A DNA stretch of 64,000 nt, from the NCBI RefSeq assembly GCF_030384665.1, contig NC_083677.1:62001-126000 (forward strand), given 5' to 3'. The notes below the pieces were generated by a model, which worked only from the letters and a program-made list of their open reading frames with translations, had not been told where the DNA came from and did no database searches. The translations under genes and the position numbers were made by a program. Below, one piece after another: positions 1-8,690 of this stretch (position 1 is its first letter; each line of letters opens with the position of its first letter). The DNA comes from Lodderomyces elongisporus. Its lineage: Eukaryota; Ascomycota; Pichiomycetes; Serinales; Debaryomycetaceae.

Positions 1-291
1 AATAAAAATAAATTCAGAGATGAGCAGTCCCACTTATTTATTGTGTTGTTATACACGACTAAGGACCATGAAGAACAGACATTTTTCCTTCTTAGCTATT
101 ACTTATTTGTTTCAGTATATAAGAGCTTTCAAAATGAACTGCTGGAAAAGAAGTAAAATATACAGACACAGAAATAGAAACAGACACAGACACGAATTAT
201 CAAAAAAAAAAAAAGAAAAAATTATGCATCTATTATAATCGTAATCACAACATTAATATCATCACCACCTTCTTCCTCATAAGCATGTACA

Positions 292-1548
292 TTAATCTCT
301 AGTCCTGCTAGGATTCCATCTTCTATATAAAAGCTCTGACACTCTATACTTGCTGAGCAACAACTTCAACTTTAGTCCCTCATCAATTTCCTTCTCATTG
401 TGGTAGTAAATTTTGTCAAACTCATCTTGAGTAGGTGGCTCAACATATATTTGCACCAAATTCTTCTTTACACCACCAATGACTCTCGCTTGCCCACTCA
501 TTTGAGTCCAGTCATTTATAAAACTGACACTCAGCTCATTATCTTGCATAATCAGAATACAATACTCGGCATGGGAAAAAGGAGGACCTCTCTTGTACAA
601 CAAGAAATCACATCCAAACTTGATCCCTGATCGAACACACCAACCTTTGCTTCTGAAATAATGGTAGACTATATAATGTATGATGAACTTGTTGTTTGCA
701 TCAATAGTGCTGTTGCTATCGTTGGAACTGTTGGTAAAACTGTCAACAGCATTTACATCGTAAAGACGACAACATTGTTCAAACAACAGTCGAAGTGAAA
801 GGGAATCTTCGCCTTTGCCAATAACAGCAATCAGATCCAATGCAAACTTGAGAAAAAATGCCTCAACTGCTTGTAACTGCATATACTCTAGCTGTACCAA
901 AAATCCATTCTCATCTATAATCAGCTCATCTTCTACCCTCATCTCGACATCTTTATTCATGCTATCGTTATTGTCACTATTTACAATATTAATAACAACG
1001 CTATCCTTTTTTCTATACTCCAGTAAGTACTCGTCAATAACTTGCATTTCCTTCAATTCATCTTCTGTTATAATACCCTGCCTTTGTTTCAACACCAAAT
1101 CTTGCAACTCTTGTCTCTTCTTCTTAAATTCCAACCTTTCCAATCTTCGAGCTTTTGTCAAATCCTCCTTAACAACATTCTGCTTCAGATTCTTTAAACT
1201 CTCAGCTCTCAAATTCAACCTAGTTTTGGTTCTTTCAAACCACGTTGGATCTGATCTAGACAATATACCTTTACCAAAAAAACCTTCTCTCCAAAGTTTA
1301 ACCATTGATTTCTCATCAACAACCTTGAATATCCCATTTTCAAATTGTACATCAACTTGCTTAATAGGCACTGGTCTAAAATACAGCAAGAAATTGAGCT
1401 TGACCAACTTCAACAAATACCAAACCCAAAGCAATGGGCTTTGTTTGCCAATATTCTTCAAATCAATTCCATATTTTTCACCAGCAAGTACAACAGGTAA
1501 AGGTTTTTGATAGATTTTATTCAATAATCTCGAATTCTTTTTCCCCAT
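292..1548 (-). CDS. SEN2: tRNA-splicing endonuclease subunit Sen2
   Basis: Catalytic subunit of the heterotetrameric tRNA-splicing endonuclease, which in this family cuts the 5' exon-intron junction of pre-tRNAs. The 418-residue product has a basic, coiled middle region (about 100-180) and a C-terminal endonuclease fold from about residue 285. The family triad is visible: Tyr318 (LLYKRG), His326 (FSHAEY, eight residues later as in yeast Sen2) and Lys361 or Lys362 (GGVKKNL). I chose the ATG at 1548, giving an MGKKNSRLLNK start. The open frame runs five codons further upstream but without an ATG. It is divergent from VPS30, with 718 bases between them. An out-of-frame ATG lies just upstream (see findings). 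The assignment is strong. Confidence 0.9.
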   Translation of the reverse strand: MGKKNSRLLNKIYQKPLPVVLAGEKYGIDLKNIGKQSPLLWVWYLLKLVKLNFLLYFRPVPIKQVDVQFENGIFKVVDEKSMVKLWREGFFGKGILSRSDPTWFERTKTRLNLRAESLKNLKQNVVKEDLTKARRLERLEFKKKRQELQDLVLKQRQGIITEDELKEMQVIDEYLLEYRKKDSVVINIVNSDNNDSMNKDVEMRVEDELIIDENGFLVQLEYMQLQAVEAFFLKFALDLIAVIGKGEDSLSLRLLFEQCCRLYDVNAVDSFTNSSNDSNSTIDANNKFIIHYIVYHYFRSKGWCVRSGIKFGCDFLLYKRGPPFSHAEYCILIMQDNELSVSFINDWTQMSGQARVIGGVKKNLVQIYVEPPTQDEFDKIYYHNEKEIDEGLKLKLLLSKYRVSELLYRRWNPSRTRD

Positions 1549-2266
1549 TACTATCAATTTCAATGTTAGTTTTCTTGTTCATGATCTTTTTTGCCTCCTT
1601 GTAAGCGATAAAAGAAACTTGCATAAGCTATATTCTTTGCCCTTTCCTCCAATTTCCAATTCAAATTCAAATTCCAATTCCGTAAAATGCAAAATATTTC
1701 TTTTCTTTGTGAAATCAGATACCGTTGTAGTCTATTGAGAAATCATGTGCTCACACTGATCTTTCGATCTTAAAGACACTTGTCAAATTGTCATCATGCA
1801 AAAGAAAGAAAAAATGTATTCAATACCAGTAATAAATTGGATTCGACTGAAAAAAAAAAGGAAAAAAAAAAACAAAGTATGCAGAACATCAGTTTTGCTA
1901 AGCTTCTGTATTGAAGCCAGGTAACATACATTTTAGTTGATAATCATCTTTCTTGTTGAAAAAAAAATAGAGAAAATCCAAAAAAAGAAAAGGAAGAAAG
2001 GAAAAGGTAAAGTGGGAAATTTTTTTTTTTCACCGGTTTTTTTTTACCTCTTCTAAAATTTCAAAGATGCTGCAATTTTGAAAATCTGAAGTTGGACAGT
2101 TGGTAGCATCGTCTGCAATAATTGAACTTATTGTCTTAACTATTCACGCACGATTCACGCCGCCTCCTCCTCCACACTCTCCTCCACACTCTTCTACTGG
2201 TGGGTTAACCAGAACAACGTTGTCAAAACATTTTTTGCAATAGTTAATGCTCTTTACCAAATAAAG
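1549..2266. promoter_or_regulatory. divergent SEN2/VPS30 intergenic region
   Basis: This 718-base region must hold both promoters. It has long A runs around 1851-1870 and 1970-2045 and a CCTCC-rich patch at 2161-2195, about 70-105 bases before the VPS30 start. On the minus strand a GTATGT (1924-1929) and an AACTAAC followed by TAG (1551-1571) could form a 5'UTR intron of SEN2. No other gene is apparent. Confidence 0.5.
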
Positions 2267-3877
2267 ATGGTCAACAATCAACATATATGTGGTGAATGTG
2301 ATACACCAGTAACATTAAGTGATACCCTACGTCGACTAAATGAGTCTCAATTGAAGCTATTAATCAATACAACCCAAAACAAGGAATTTCAAAAAGCAGA
2401 TAATGAACGACTAAATGACCTTAATCCATCAGATTACTTGACAAAAGAGAAATTAGATTTGTATAACCAGTTACCGAGAAATGCTAAACCAATGTATATC
2501 AAGAGTTATTTTGAAAGTGAGGACGAAGAAGACGATGAGGATGATAATGATGAAGATCAAGAAGAAGAAGAAGAAGATGATGATGATGATGACAACGACG
2601 ACGATGATGATGGAACTCATGGTGCCTTTCGGAGTACGCGCTCAAATTCCAATACAAACTCAGATACCAACTCGTACCTAGTGGTTAGCGAAAATGATGA
2701 TTTGGAAGAAGCAAATGGCGTGCAAGAGGGCAATAGAGCTACATCCAATATTAATAACCTCGACTTAGAAGACGAGGAAAACTATGAAATCAAAATTTCT
2801 AGCAGAATAAAAACATTAAACAAGATATTTCGAATTTTGTCAAACACTCAGGATATTGATCACCCACTAAGCGAAAATTGTGCAAACTTGCTCATTGAAA
2901 ATTATAAATTGAAATTTGACCAAAGTCAAAAGGAGAAAGAGCAATATTTGTCATTTCTCAAAAAGTTAAAGTTGCAAGATTCTAAACTTAATTTACACGA
3001 TGAGCAAGGCCACGTCCGTACTAGCTTTGGCGATGACGAGCTGCTTGATAACAACTTGAAACAAACCCTTGAAGAGTATAAATTATTAACGCAAAAGGAA
3101 CAAGACGGTTTGCAAGAGCTAAAGAAATTGGAAAGTACCAGAACTCAATTAGAGCAACAAATCTCCAAAAGCGAAAATGAACTAGAAGATATCAAAACAT
3201 CTCAACTAGACAAAATTATGCGGCTACGAAACGAGCTACAATTGAACATTCTGGATAAACAGACCAAACTTGATCAATTAAAAGCATCGTACCAGCTACA
3301 TTTAAATCATATTGATGAGCTACGAAATTTCAACATCTACAAACTAATGTTTGATATCAACTTAGATGAGAAATACGGTATGATCAATGGACTTCGAATA
3401 GGATACAAGATTGTTTGGCCCGAGGTGAATGCTGCATTGGGTCAAATTTCGCTTCTTGTTGCGTTTATATTGAGACGATTGCATTTAAAGCTCGAGGCAT
3501 ACAAATTAGTTCCCATGGGCTCACAATCACACATTGTCAAGTTCACCAAACACGAGGACGGATCGAGAAGCAAAAAGATTTTGAATCTTTACTCTTCAGA
3601 TGAGTTTACGCTCGGTAGATTGTTCAATTTCAATAAGATGGATGTGTCATTAATTGCTTTGTTGGAGATCTTGAGTATAATAAGTATAAAGCTACGCGAG
3701 TTGGATACAGATATTGAGTTGCCATATAAGATCAAGAACGATTCAATTGGTGGTAAGAGTATACGAGTAACTTCCAACTCGGAATGGACTCAAAGCTGTA
3801 AGCTTTTACTAACAAATTTGAACTGGATGCTAATTTTTGTGCAAGCACATACCAGCGGTCCCGATGGTTCTGCCTAA
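2267..3877 (+). CDS. VPS30: Beclin-1 family protein Vps30/Atg6
   Basis: Subunit shared by the two class III phosphatidylinositol 3-kinase complexes (Vps34-Vps15), acting in autophagy (complex I) and vacuolar protein sorting (complex II). The 536-residue protein begins with a CxxC pair (Cys8, Cys11), as Beclins do. A central coiled coil runs from about 205 to 350, rich in K, E, L and Q. The C-terminal membrane-binding BARA domain includes FNIYKLMFDI and an NGLRIG..VWPEVNAALG stretch typical of Atg6. Residues about 84-116 form an almost uninterrupted Asp/Glu run that I do not recall from the yeast protein. The start is the first in-frame ATG. The assignment is strong. Confidence 0.93.
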   Translation: MVNNQHICGECDTPVTLSDTLRRLNESQLKLLINTTQNKEFQKADNERLNDLNPSDYLTKEKLDLYNQLPRNAKPMYIKSYFESEDEEDDEDDNDEDQEEEEEDDDDDDNDDDDDGTHGAFRSTRSNSNTNSDTNSYLVVSENDDLEEANGVQEGNRATSNINNLDLEDEENYEIKISSRIKTLNKIFRILSNTQDIDHPLSENCANLLIENYKLKFDQSQKEKEQYLSFLKKLKLQDSKLNLHDEQGHVRTSFGDDELLDNNLKQTLEEYKLLTQKEQDGLQELKKLESTRTQLEQQISKSENELEDIKTSQLDKIMRLRNELQLNILDKQTKLDQLKASYQLHLNHIDELRNFNIYKLMFDINLDEKYGMINGLRIGYKIVWPEVNAALGQISLLVAFILRRLHLKLEAYKLVPMGSQSHIVKFTKHEDGSRSKKILNLYSSDEFTLGRLFNFNKMDVSLIALLEILSIISIKLRELDTDIELPYKIKNDSIGGKSIRVTSNSEWTQSCKLLLTNLNWMLIFVQAHTSGPDGSA

Positions 3878-4245
3878 AAAATGGATCTATATATTTTCTA
3901 TTTTTGTCGTCTTTTTTTTTGCCCCGTTCCTTTCTTTCTTTCTTTCTTTTATGAATTATTTTCTATTATCGAAATTGCTTTTTCTTTGTAAGCTTTGAAG
4001 ATGGCGCCTAATTTTTCTCAAATTGATAGTGTAATTTATAAGCTGTGGATCTAAAGGAATTCTTGCAACCAAATTGTATCTGCACCATCGAAATTTTTTT
4101 TCTTTTTGTTTCTTTGACAAGCCTAACCGCCAACCAACAAATAAGATAAGAATCAAGCCACTTTTCTTTTTCTTTCAAAGACTTGATTGTATACTTTCAT
4201 TCTTTTAAATTGTCTTTACTTACTCCTTGTATTTTTTAATAGAAG
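3878..4245. other. intergenic between VPS30 and the UME6-like gene
   Basis: These 368 bases hold the VPS30 3' end, with T-rich runs and a TTTC microsatellite at about 3930-3950, then the promoter of the downstream gene. I see no further gene or defined site. Confidence 0.5.
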
Positions 4246-5862
4246 ATGAGACGGCTTCACGAACATACGGAAAGCTTTATTCGTCACTCTACGCCTATAT
4301 GGAATCTGAATAACCATCATCGTTTCCGTCACCAACAACTCAACAACCAACAACTGCAGCAACAATATTCAGAAGGATATTCAGAAACACCTGATTCAGT
4401 CTCAATTTCATTTATCACCAATTTTAATGACACGCCTACAAAAGTGAACAACCCTATTTCTTTACCTGCAACAACAACAACAACGACACGCAATGCACCA
4501 AAGAGCTTTAGAATCATCAATGAGTCTATGATTCCAAGAAGTATACTGTTTGAAGTTGATGAAAGAGAAGATGAGTCACCAAGAAAAGAGCCTCAAATTG
4601 GGAAAGAAATTTGTAATGACATGGAAATGCCGCTCTATAGTTTTGCAAGTAGCACACTCGTCAACTGTAACAGGTATCGTCAGAATGTAGAGTTAATCGA
4701 AAGCTCGCCTATTTCAGTTGAGTTTTTGAGATCCAAAGCTGTAGGTGGTGAGTGGGCAGACTGTCGTGACCAGGATGATTTGCTTAGAGCCAAAGAGGTT
4801 TTCCGCAACCTCTATGAGATGAGCCCTTATACCACTACTAGTTTTGAACCGAGATCAGCAATAAATACAAAAAGCGTTCGATCTAATGCAAGTATAATGA
4901 ACAAAATGAACATCAATGAAAATGCAATGAACGGTGTAAAAGACTATTTGTCCAACCATACCTTGAAAGATATTACAGATACAAAGCATTCAACGCCTTC
5001 TATTATGAAAGTGGAGCTGTTGCTAAATTATGATGACATAAATTTGGTTGCAAATTCAAACATTGAAGATGTAGAGGAAAACGGCGAGGAGCAGGACCGA
5101 GAAAACAAATCGCTACCATTGAATGCAGAGTTTAAAGGGATATGCAGTACTCCTACACCTACCAACAATAAAAACAACACTAATAATAATAATACTCCGT
5201 GGATGTTCTCAAAAGTGTTGGAATTAAAGCAAGAGCCAGTTGAAGTTTCGAATGCTCTGTTGGTTGAAATGAAAAAGGAAATTTTGCTAGATCATTCATT
5301 TAATCAATCAACTAATAATGCATCGGATCATTCGAGGCATTTTCTCGTGACTTTGAAATTTTCGCAACAAAACATTTCAAAGTTGCAAACACTATTTGTT
5401 AATTCAAGAAATTCGCCAAAACTACAATCACAATCACAATCACAAAAACAACAATTTGATGAAACTAGTATTTCTTCAGACGAGTCAGGTGAAACCATAC
5501 ACAGATTAAAAAAGAGGAAAACAGTTATAATAAAGAAAAGAAAAAGTTGTGCAAACATTCCAAAGCCGAAGCCAAAACCAAAGCCATCAAACAGCAGATC
5601 CAAAAGCGGTTGCTGGACATGCAGAATTCGTCACAAAAGGTGTCCCGAGGAAAAACCTGCTTGTAGCCAATGTGAAAGACTACATTTGCAATGCGATTAT
5701 TCGAAATCTAGACCAGATTATATGCTCGATGCTAGTCTACACTCTGCCAAGCTCGAAGATATCAAAGAGCAAACCAGTAAAGTCAAGAAGAAGAATCTAC
5801 GCGAATTATGTATCAAGCGAAAGCACCAAAGATCTGCCTCACGCTTTGCACAAACTGACTAA
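4246..5862 (+). CDS. zinc-cluster (Zn2Cys6) transcription factor, Ume6-like
   Basis: Predicted DNA-binding regulator of 538 residues whose zinc cluster lies at the C-terminus, an arrangement shared with Ume6. Cys456, 459, 466, 473, 476 and 483 follow C-x2-C-x6-C-x6-C-x2-C-x6-C. The next residues (DYSKSRPDYMLD, then KLEDIKEQTSKVKKK) resemble the Ume6 family's post-cluster linker and basic helix. In S. cerevisiae, Ume6 binds URS1 and controls early meiotic genes; in C. albicans it drives hyphal extension. The rest is low complexity: an N-terminal Q/N region, Asn runs near 305 and a KPKPKPKP stretch before the finger. At 538 residues it is shorter than I remember Ume6 to be, so it may be a paralogue rather than the orthologue. 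No symbol is assigned. Confidence 0.85.
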   Translation: MRRLHEHTESFIRHSTPIWNLNNHHRFRHQQLNNQQLQQQYSEGYSETPDSVSISFITNFNDTPTKVNNPISLPATTTTTTRNAPKSFRIINESMIPRSILFEVDEREDESPRKEPQIGKEICNDMEMPLYSFASSTLVNCNRYRQNVELIESSPISVEFLRSKAVGGEWADCRDQDDLLRAKEVFRNLYEMSPYTTTSFEPRSAINTKSVRSNASIMNKMNINENAMNGVKDYLSNHTLKDITDTKHSTPSIMKVELLLNYDDINLVANSNIEDVEENGEEQDRENKSLPLNAEFKGICSTPTPTNNKNNTNNNNTPWMFSKVLELKQEPVEVSNALLVEMKKEILLDHSFNQSTNNASDHSRHFLVTLKFSQQNISKLQTLFVNSRNSPKLQSQSQSQKQQFDETSISSDESGETIHRLKKRKTVIIKKRKSCANIPKPKPKPKPSNSRSKSGCWTCRIRHKRCPEEKPACSQCERLHLQCDYSKSRPDYMLDASLHSAKLEDIKEQTSKVKKKNLRELCIKRKHQRSASRFAQTD

Positions 5863-6429
5863 AGAATTCACAAAAAATAAAAAAAATGAGAGAGTGAGAG
5901 AAAGAAACACGAAAATTCAAGGTAGCTTTTGTTCGTGAATCTATTCTATTTACTTTGCGTATAATCTACTTTTCCTCATCTTTCTATTTTGTGTTGCTCA
6001 CGCCTTGAGTGAGAAAAATAAAAACGACACATTTTCTTACACACTCAAATACACTATATCTAGGACAAACTTTGCAGAACCCATAAATATTCGTTCAGGG
6101 CGAAAAAAAAAGAAAGTTTTTTTTTTATTGAAAAAAAAAATTTAACTAACAAAAAAATATAAACAGAAAAAAAAAAAAACAAAAGAGATAGAGATAGAGA
6201 GAGAGCGAGAGAGAGGAAAAAAAAAATGCAATTTTAAACCGTGTCTGTCCTTTTTCGGTGCTCAATTTTCAACATTTTAATATATCCATTAATCAGGTTG
6301 AGAAATTCACATCCTGTTCTTTTCTTTTGCTTTTACTTCCTTTCTTTTAGAAAAAAAAAATACATAAATACTAGATAAGTGAACACCATATTTTATCTAT
6401 AAAACACATACAACATTGGTAATTTGACC
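5863..6429. other. intergenic upstream of EMP70
   Basis: These 567 bases are very A-rich, with several A8-A11 runs at 6107-6230 and a GAGA/GATA purine repeat at 6185-6215. They form the EMP70 promoter and leader. No gene is supported. Confidence 0.5.
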
Positions 6430-8334
6430 ATGCTACAGTTGCTTTTTGTTGCACTTGTTGGCTTTTTTGCAAGCTTAACAAATGCGTTTTATTTACCTGG
6501 TGTAGCGCCAACCGATTATAAAAAGGGTGACCCGGTTCCGCTATTGGTCAATCACTTGACTCCATCATTGCACCATGTTTCCAACCAAAATAAAATCAAC
6601 TCCGCCACATATGTTTACTCTTACGACTACTACTATCCCAAATTCCATTTCTGTCAGCCCGAAGGTGGTCCAAAGAAACAGCTGGAGTCGCTCGGTTCGA
6701 TCATCTTTGGAGACCGTATTTTCAATTCCCCATTTGAGATTAAAATGCTTGAGCCTTTAAAGTGTCAAAGATTGTGTACGAGCAAATACCCAAAGGCTGA
6801 TTCAGTGTTTGTTAACAGAAACATTAGAGCTGGATACAACCACAATTGGCTCGTTGATGGACTTCCAGTTGCAAGCATATTACAAGACCGTCGTACCAAT
6901 AGTGAGTTTTACGGTGCAGGTTTCCATATCGGTGAAGTAGACAAGGATCAACGTGCTGTTTTGTATAACCATTTTGATATCGAAGTGGAATACCACAAGA
7001 GATCAGATGATATCTACCGTGTCGTTGGTGTGACCGCTGCTGCAATGTCATTGGATAGATCTGAGTTGGAGGACGAAACTGATGCCGATAAACTATGCAG
7101 CTTTGAAGATTTACAACAGGTGCACTTGGAAAAGGACAAAGACACCGAGGTTTTGTTTACTTACACCGTCAACTTCAAAGAGAGTCCAGTTGCTTGGGCT
7201 ACAAGATGGGACAAGTACCTCCACGTATACGATCCCAAGATTCAATGGTTTTCTTTAATCAACTTCTCTCTTATTGTGTTAATCCTAGGCATTGTTATTA
7301 CCCACATCTTGATCAGAACCTTGAAGAACGATATTGTTAAATACAATGAGGTGAACTTGGATGATGACATCAGCGATGAAAGTGGCTGGAAATTGGTTCA
7401 TGGTGATGTGTTTAGACCACCACCACAAAGAATGCTTTTGTCTGTTTTGGTTGGTAGTGGTGTTCAAATCTTTTTCATGGCGTTTGTCACCATCATTTTT
7501 GCCTTATTTGGATTATTATCGCCATCAAACAGAGGTGCTTTATCCACATTCATGTTGATTGTTTACATTGGAAGTAGTATTCTTTCTTCCTTTGTGTCAG
7601 GATACTTGTACAGATTCCTTGGTGGCGACAACTGGAAATTGAACTTGGTGCTCACACCAGTACTCGTCCCGGGTATTTTGTTTGGAATCTTTGTATTCCT
7701 TAATTTCTTTTTGATTTCAGTCGACTCATCCGGCGCCGTGCCAATGGGAACCATGGTTGCTGTGATCTTTATCTGGTTTGCCATTTCACTCCCCTTGTCC
7801 ATTGCTGGTGCAATTTTGGCTTCCAAGAGACCTTTGCTCGATGTTCCAGTGAGAACAAACCAAATTCCAAGACAAGTGCCTCAACAACCATGGTACTTGA
7901 GACTGATCCCAGTCATGTTCATTAGTGGTATTTTCCCATTCGGCTCGATTGCAGTGGAGATGTATTTCATTTACTCTTCGTTGTGGTTCAACAAGATCTT
8001 TTACATGTTTGGATTCTTGTTCTTCTGCTTCTTGCTCATGATTTTGACAACTTGTTTAATCACAGTGTTGATGGTTTACTATACATTATGCTCAGAGAAT
8101 TACAAATGGCAATGGAAATCTATATTCATTGGTGGAGGATGCGCCATCTATGTCTTTATCCATTCGTTGTTCTTGATGGGTGGTGAGAAGTTGGGAGGGT
8201 TCACTTCCATGGTTTTGTACACCGGGTACTCCATCGTCATCTCACTCCTTGTGTTCCTCTGCTGCTCAAGTGTTGGTTTCATTAGCAGTTTATTCTTTGT
8301 GAGAAAAATCTACGGTCAAATCAAGATTGACTAG
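6430..8334 (+). CDS. EMP70: TM9 superfamily (nonaspanin) protein Emp70
   Basis: Endosome/Golgi membrane protein of the TM9SF family, implicated in cell adhesion, nutrient signalling and copper homeostasis in yeast. The 634-residue product starts with a signal peptide (residues 1 to about 21, ending in TNA before FYLPG). A large luminal domain follows to about residue 275, including the family block SLGSIIFGDRI and its nearby cysteines, then nine hydrophobic spans. The extreme C-terminus, GQIKID, carries the KxD/E Golgi-retention motif known for this family. I use the ATG at 6430; two codons upstream in frame is only a TTG. A CTG at codon 492 sits where I recall Thr in yeast, consistent with serine decoding. 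EMP70 rather than its TMN2 paralogue is likely but not proven. Confidence 0.92.
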   Translation: MLQLLFVALVGFFASLTNAFYLPGVAPTDYKKGDPVPLLVNHLTPSLHHVSNQNKINSATYVYSYDYYYPKFHFCQPEGGPKKQLESLGSIIFGDRIFNSPFEIKMLEPLKCQRLCTSKYPKADSVFVNRNIRAGYNHNWLVDGLPVASILQDRRTNSEFYGAGFHIGEVDKDQRAVLYNHFDIEVEYHKRSDDIYRVVGVTAAAMSLDRSELEDETDADKLCSFEDLQQVHLEKDKDTEVLFTYTVNFKESPVAWATRWDKYLHVYDPKIQWFSLINFSLIVLILGIVITHILIRTLKNDIVKYNEVNLDDDISDESGWKLVHGDVFRPPPQRMLLSVLVGSGVQIFFMAFVTIIFALFGLLSPSNRGALSTFMLIVYIGSSILSSFVSGYLYRFLGGDNWKLNLVLTPVLVPGILFGIFVFLNFFLISVDSSGAVPMGTMVAVIFIWFAISLPLSIAGAILASKRPLLDVPVRTNQIPRQVPQQPWYLRLIPVMFISGIFPFGSIAVEMYFIYSSLWFNKIFYMFGFLFFCFLLMILTTCLITVLMVYYTLCSENYKWQWKSIFIGGGCAIYVFIHSLFLMGGEKLGGFTSMVLYTGYSIVISLLVFLCCSSVGFISSLFFVRKIYGQIKID

Positions 8335-8690
8335 GTGTTGTGTTTCCTTTTTTTTTCTCTAAAAAAAAATATATATATATATACATACTTATATATATAT
8401 GAATATATAAGGGGACTACGGTGTTTTCAGAAATAGAATCTATTTATTGGTTTACTTGATCATCAAAAGTTAATAAATACTAGTTAAAAAATTACTCTCA
8501 TTTTTCCTCCCCACCGTCACCGCTATTTTGAAGTTAACTCGTTGTGAGTATTGATGCAAAGATTTATTAATAAAATCAAGAAAAGAAAGAAAGAAAAAAC
8601 AAGAAGAGGCACTTATTGGCGGATATGACTATTATTTTTCGACTCTTTTTATTGCAAAACCTCGTAGAACTATATAATATATATATATAT
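8335..8690. other. convergent EMP70/RGT1 3' region
   Basis: These 356 bases lie between two convergent stop codons. Alternating TA runs occur on both sides (8370-8410 and 8677-8692), next to T-rich tracts, as expected for yeast 3'-end processing signals. No gene is apparent. Confidence 0.5.

Noticed and set aside
815..1510. 231-codon plus-strand frame opposite SEN2
   Set aside because: Antisense shadow of the well-supported SEN2 coding sequence.
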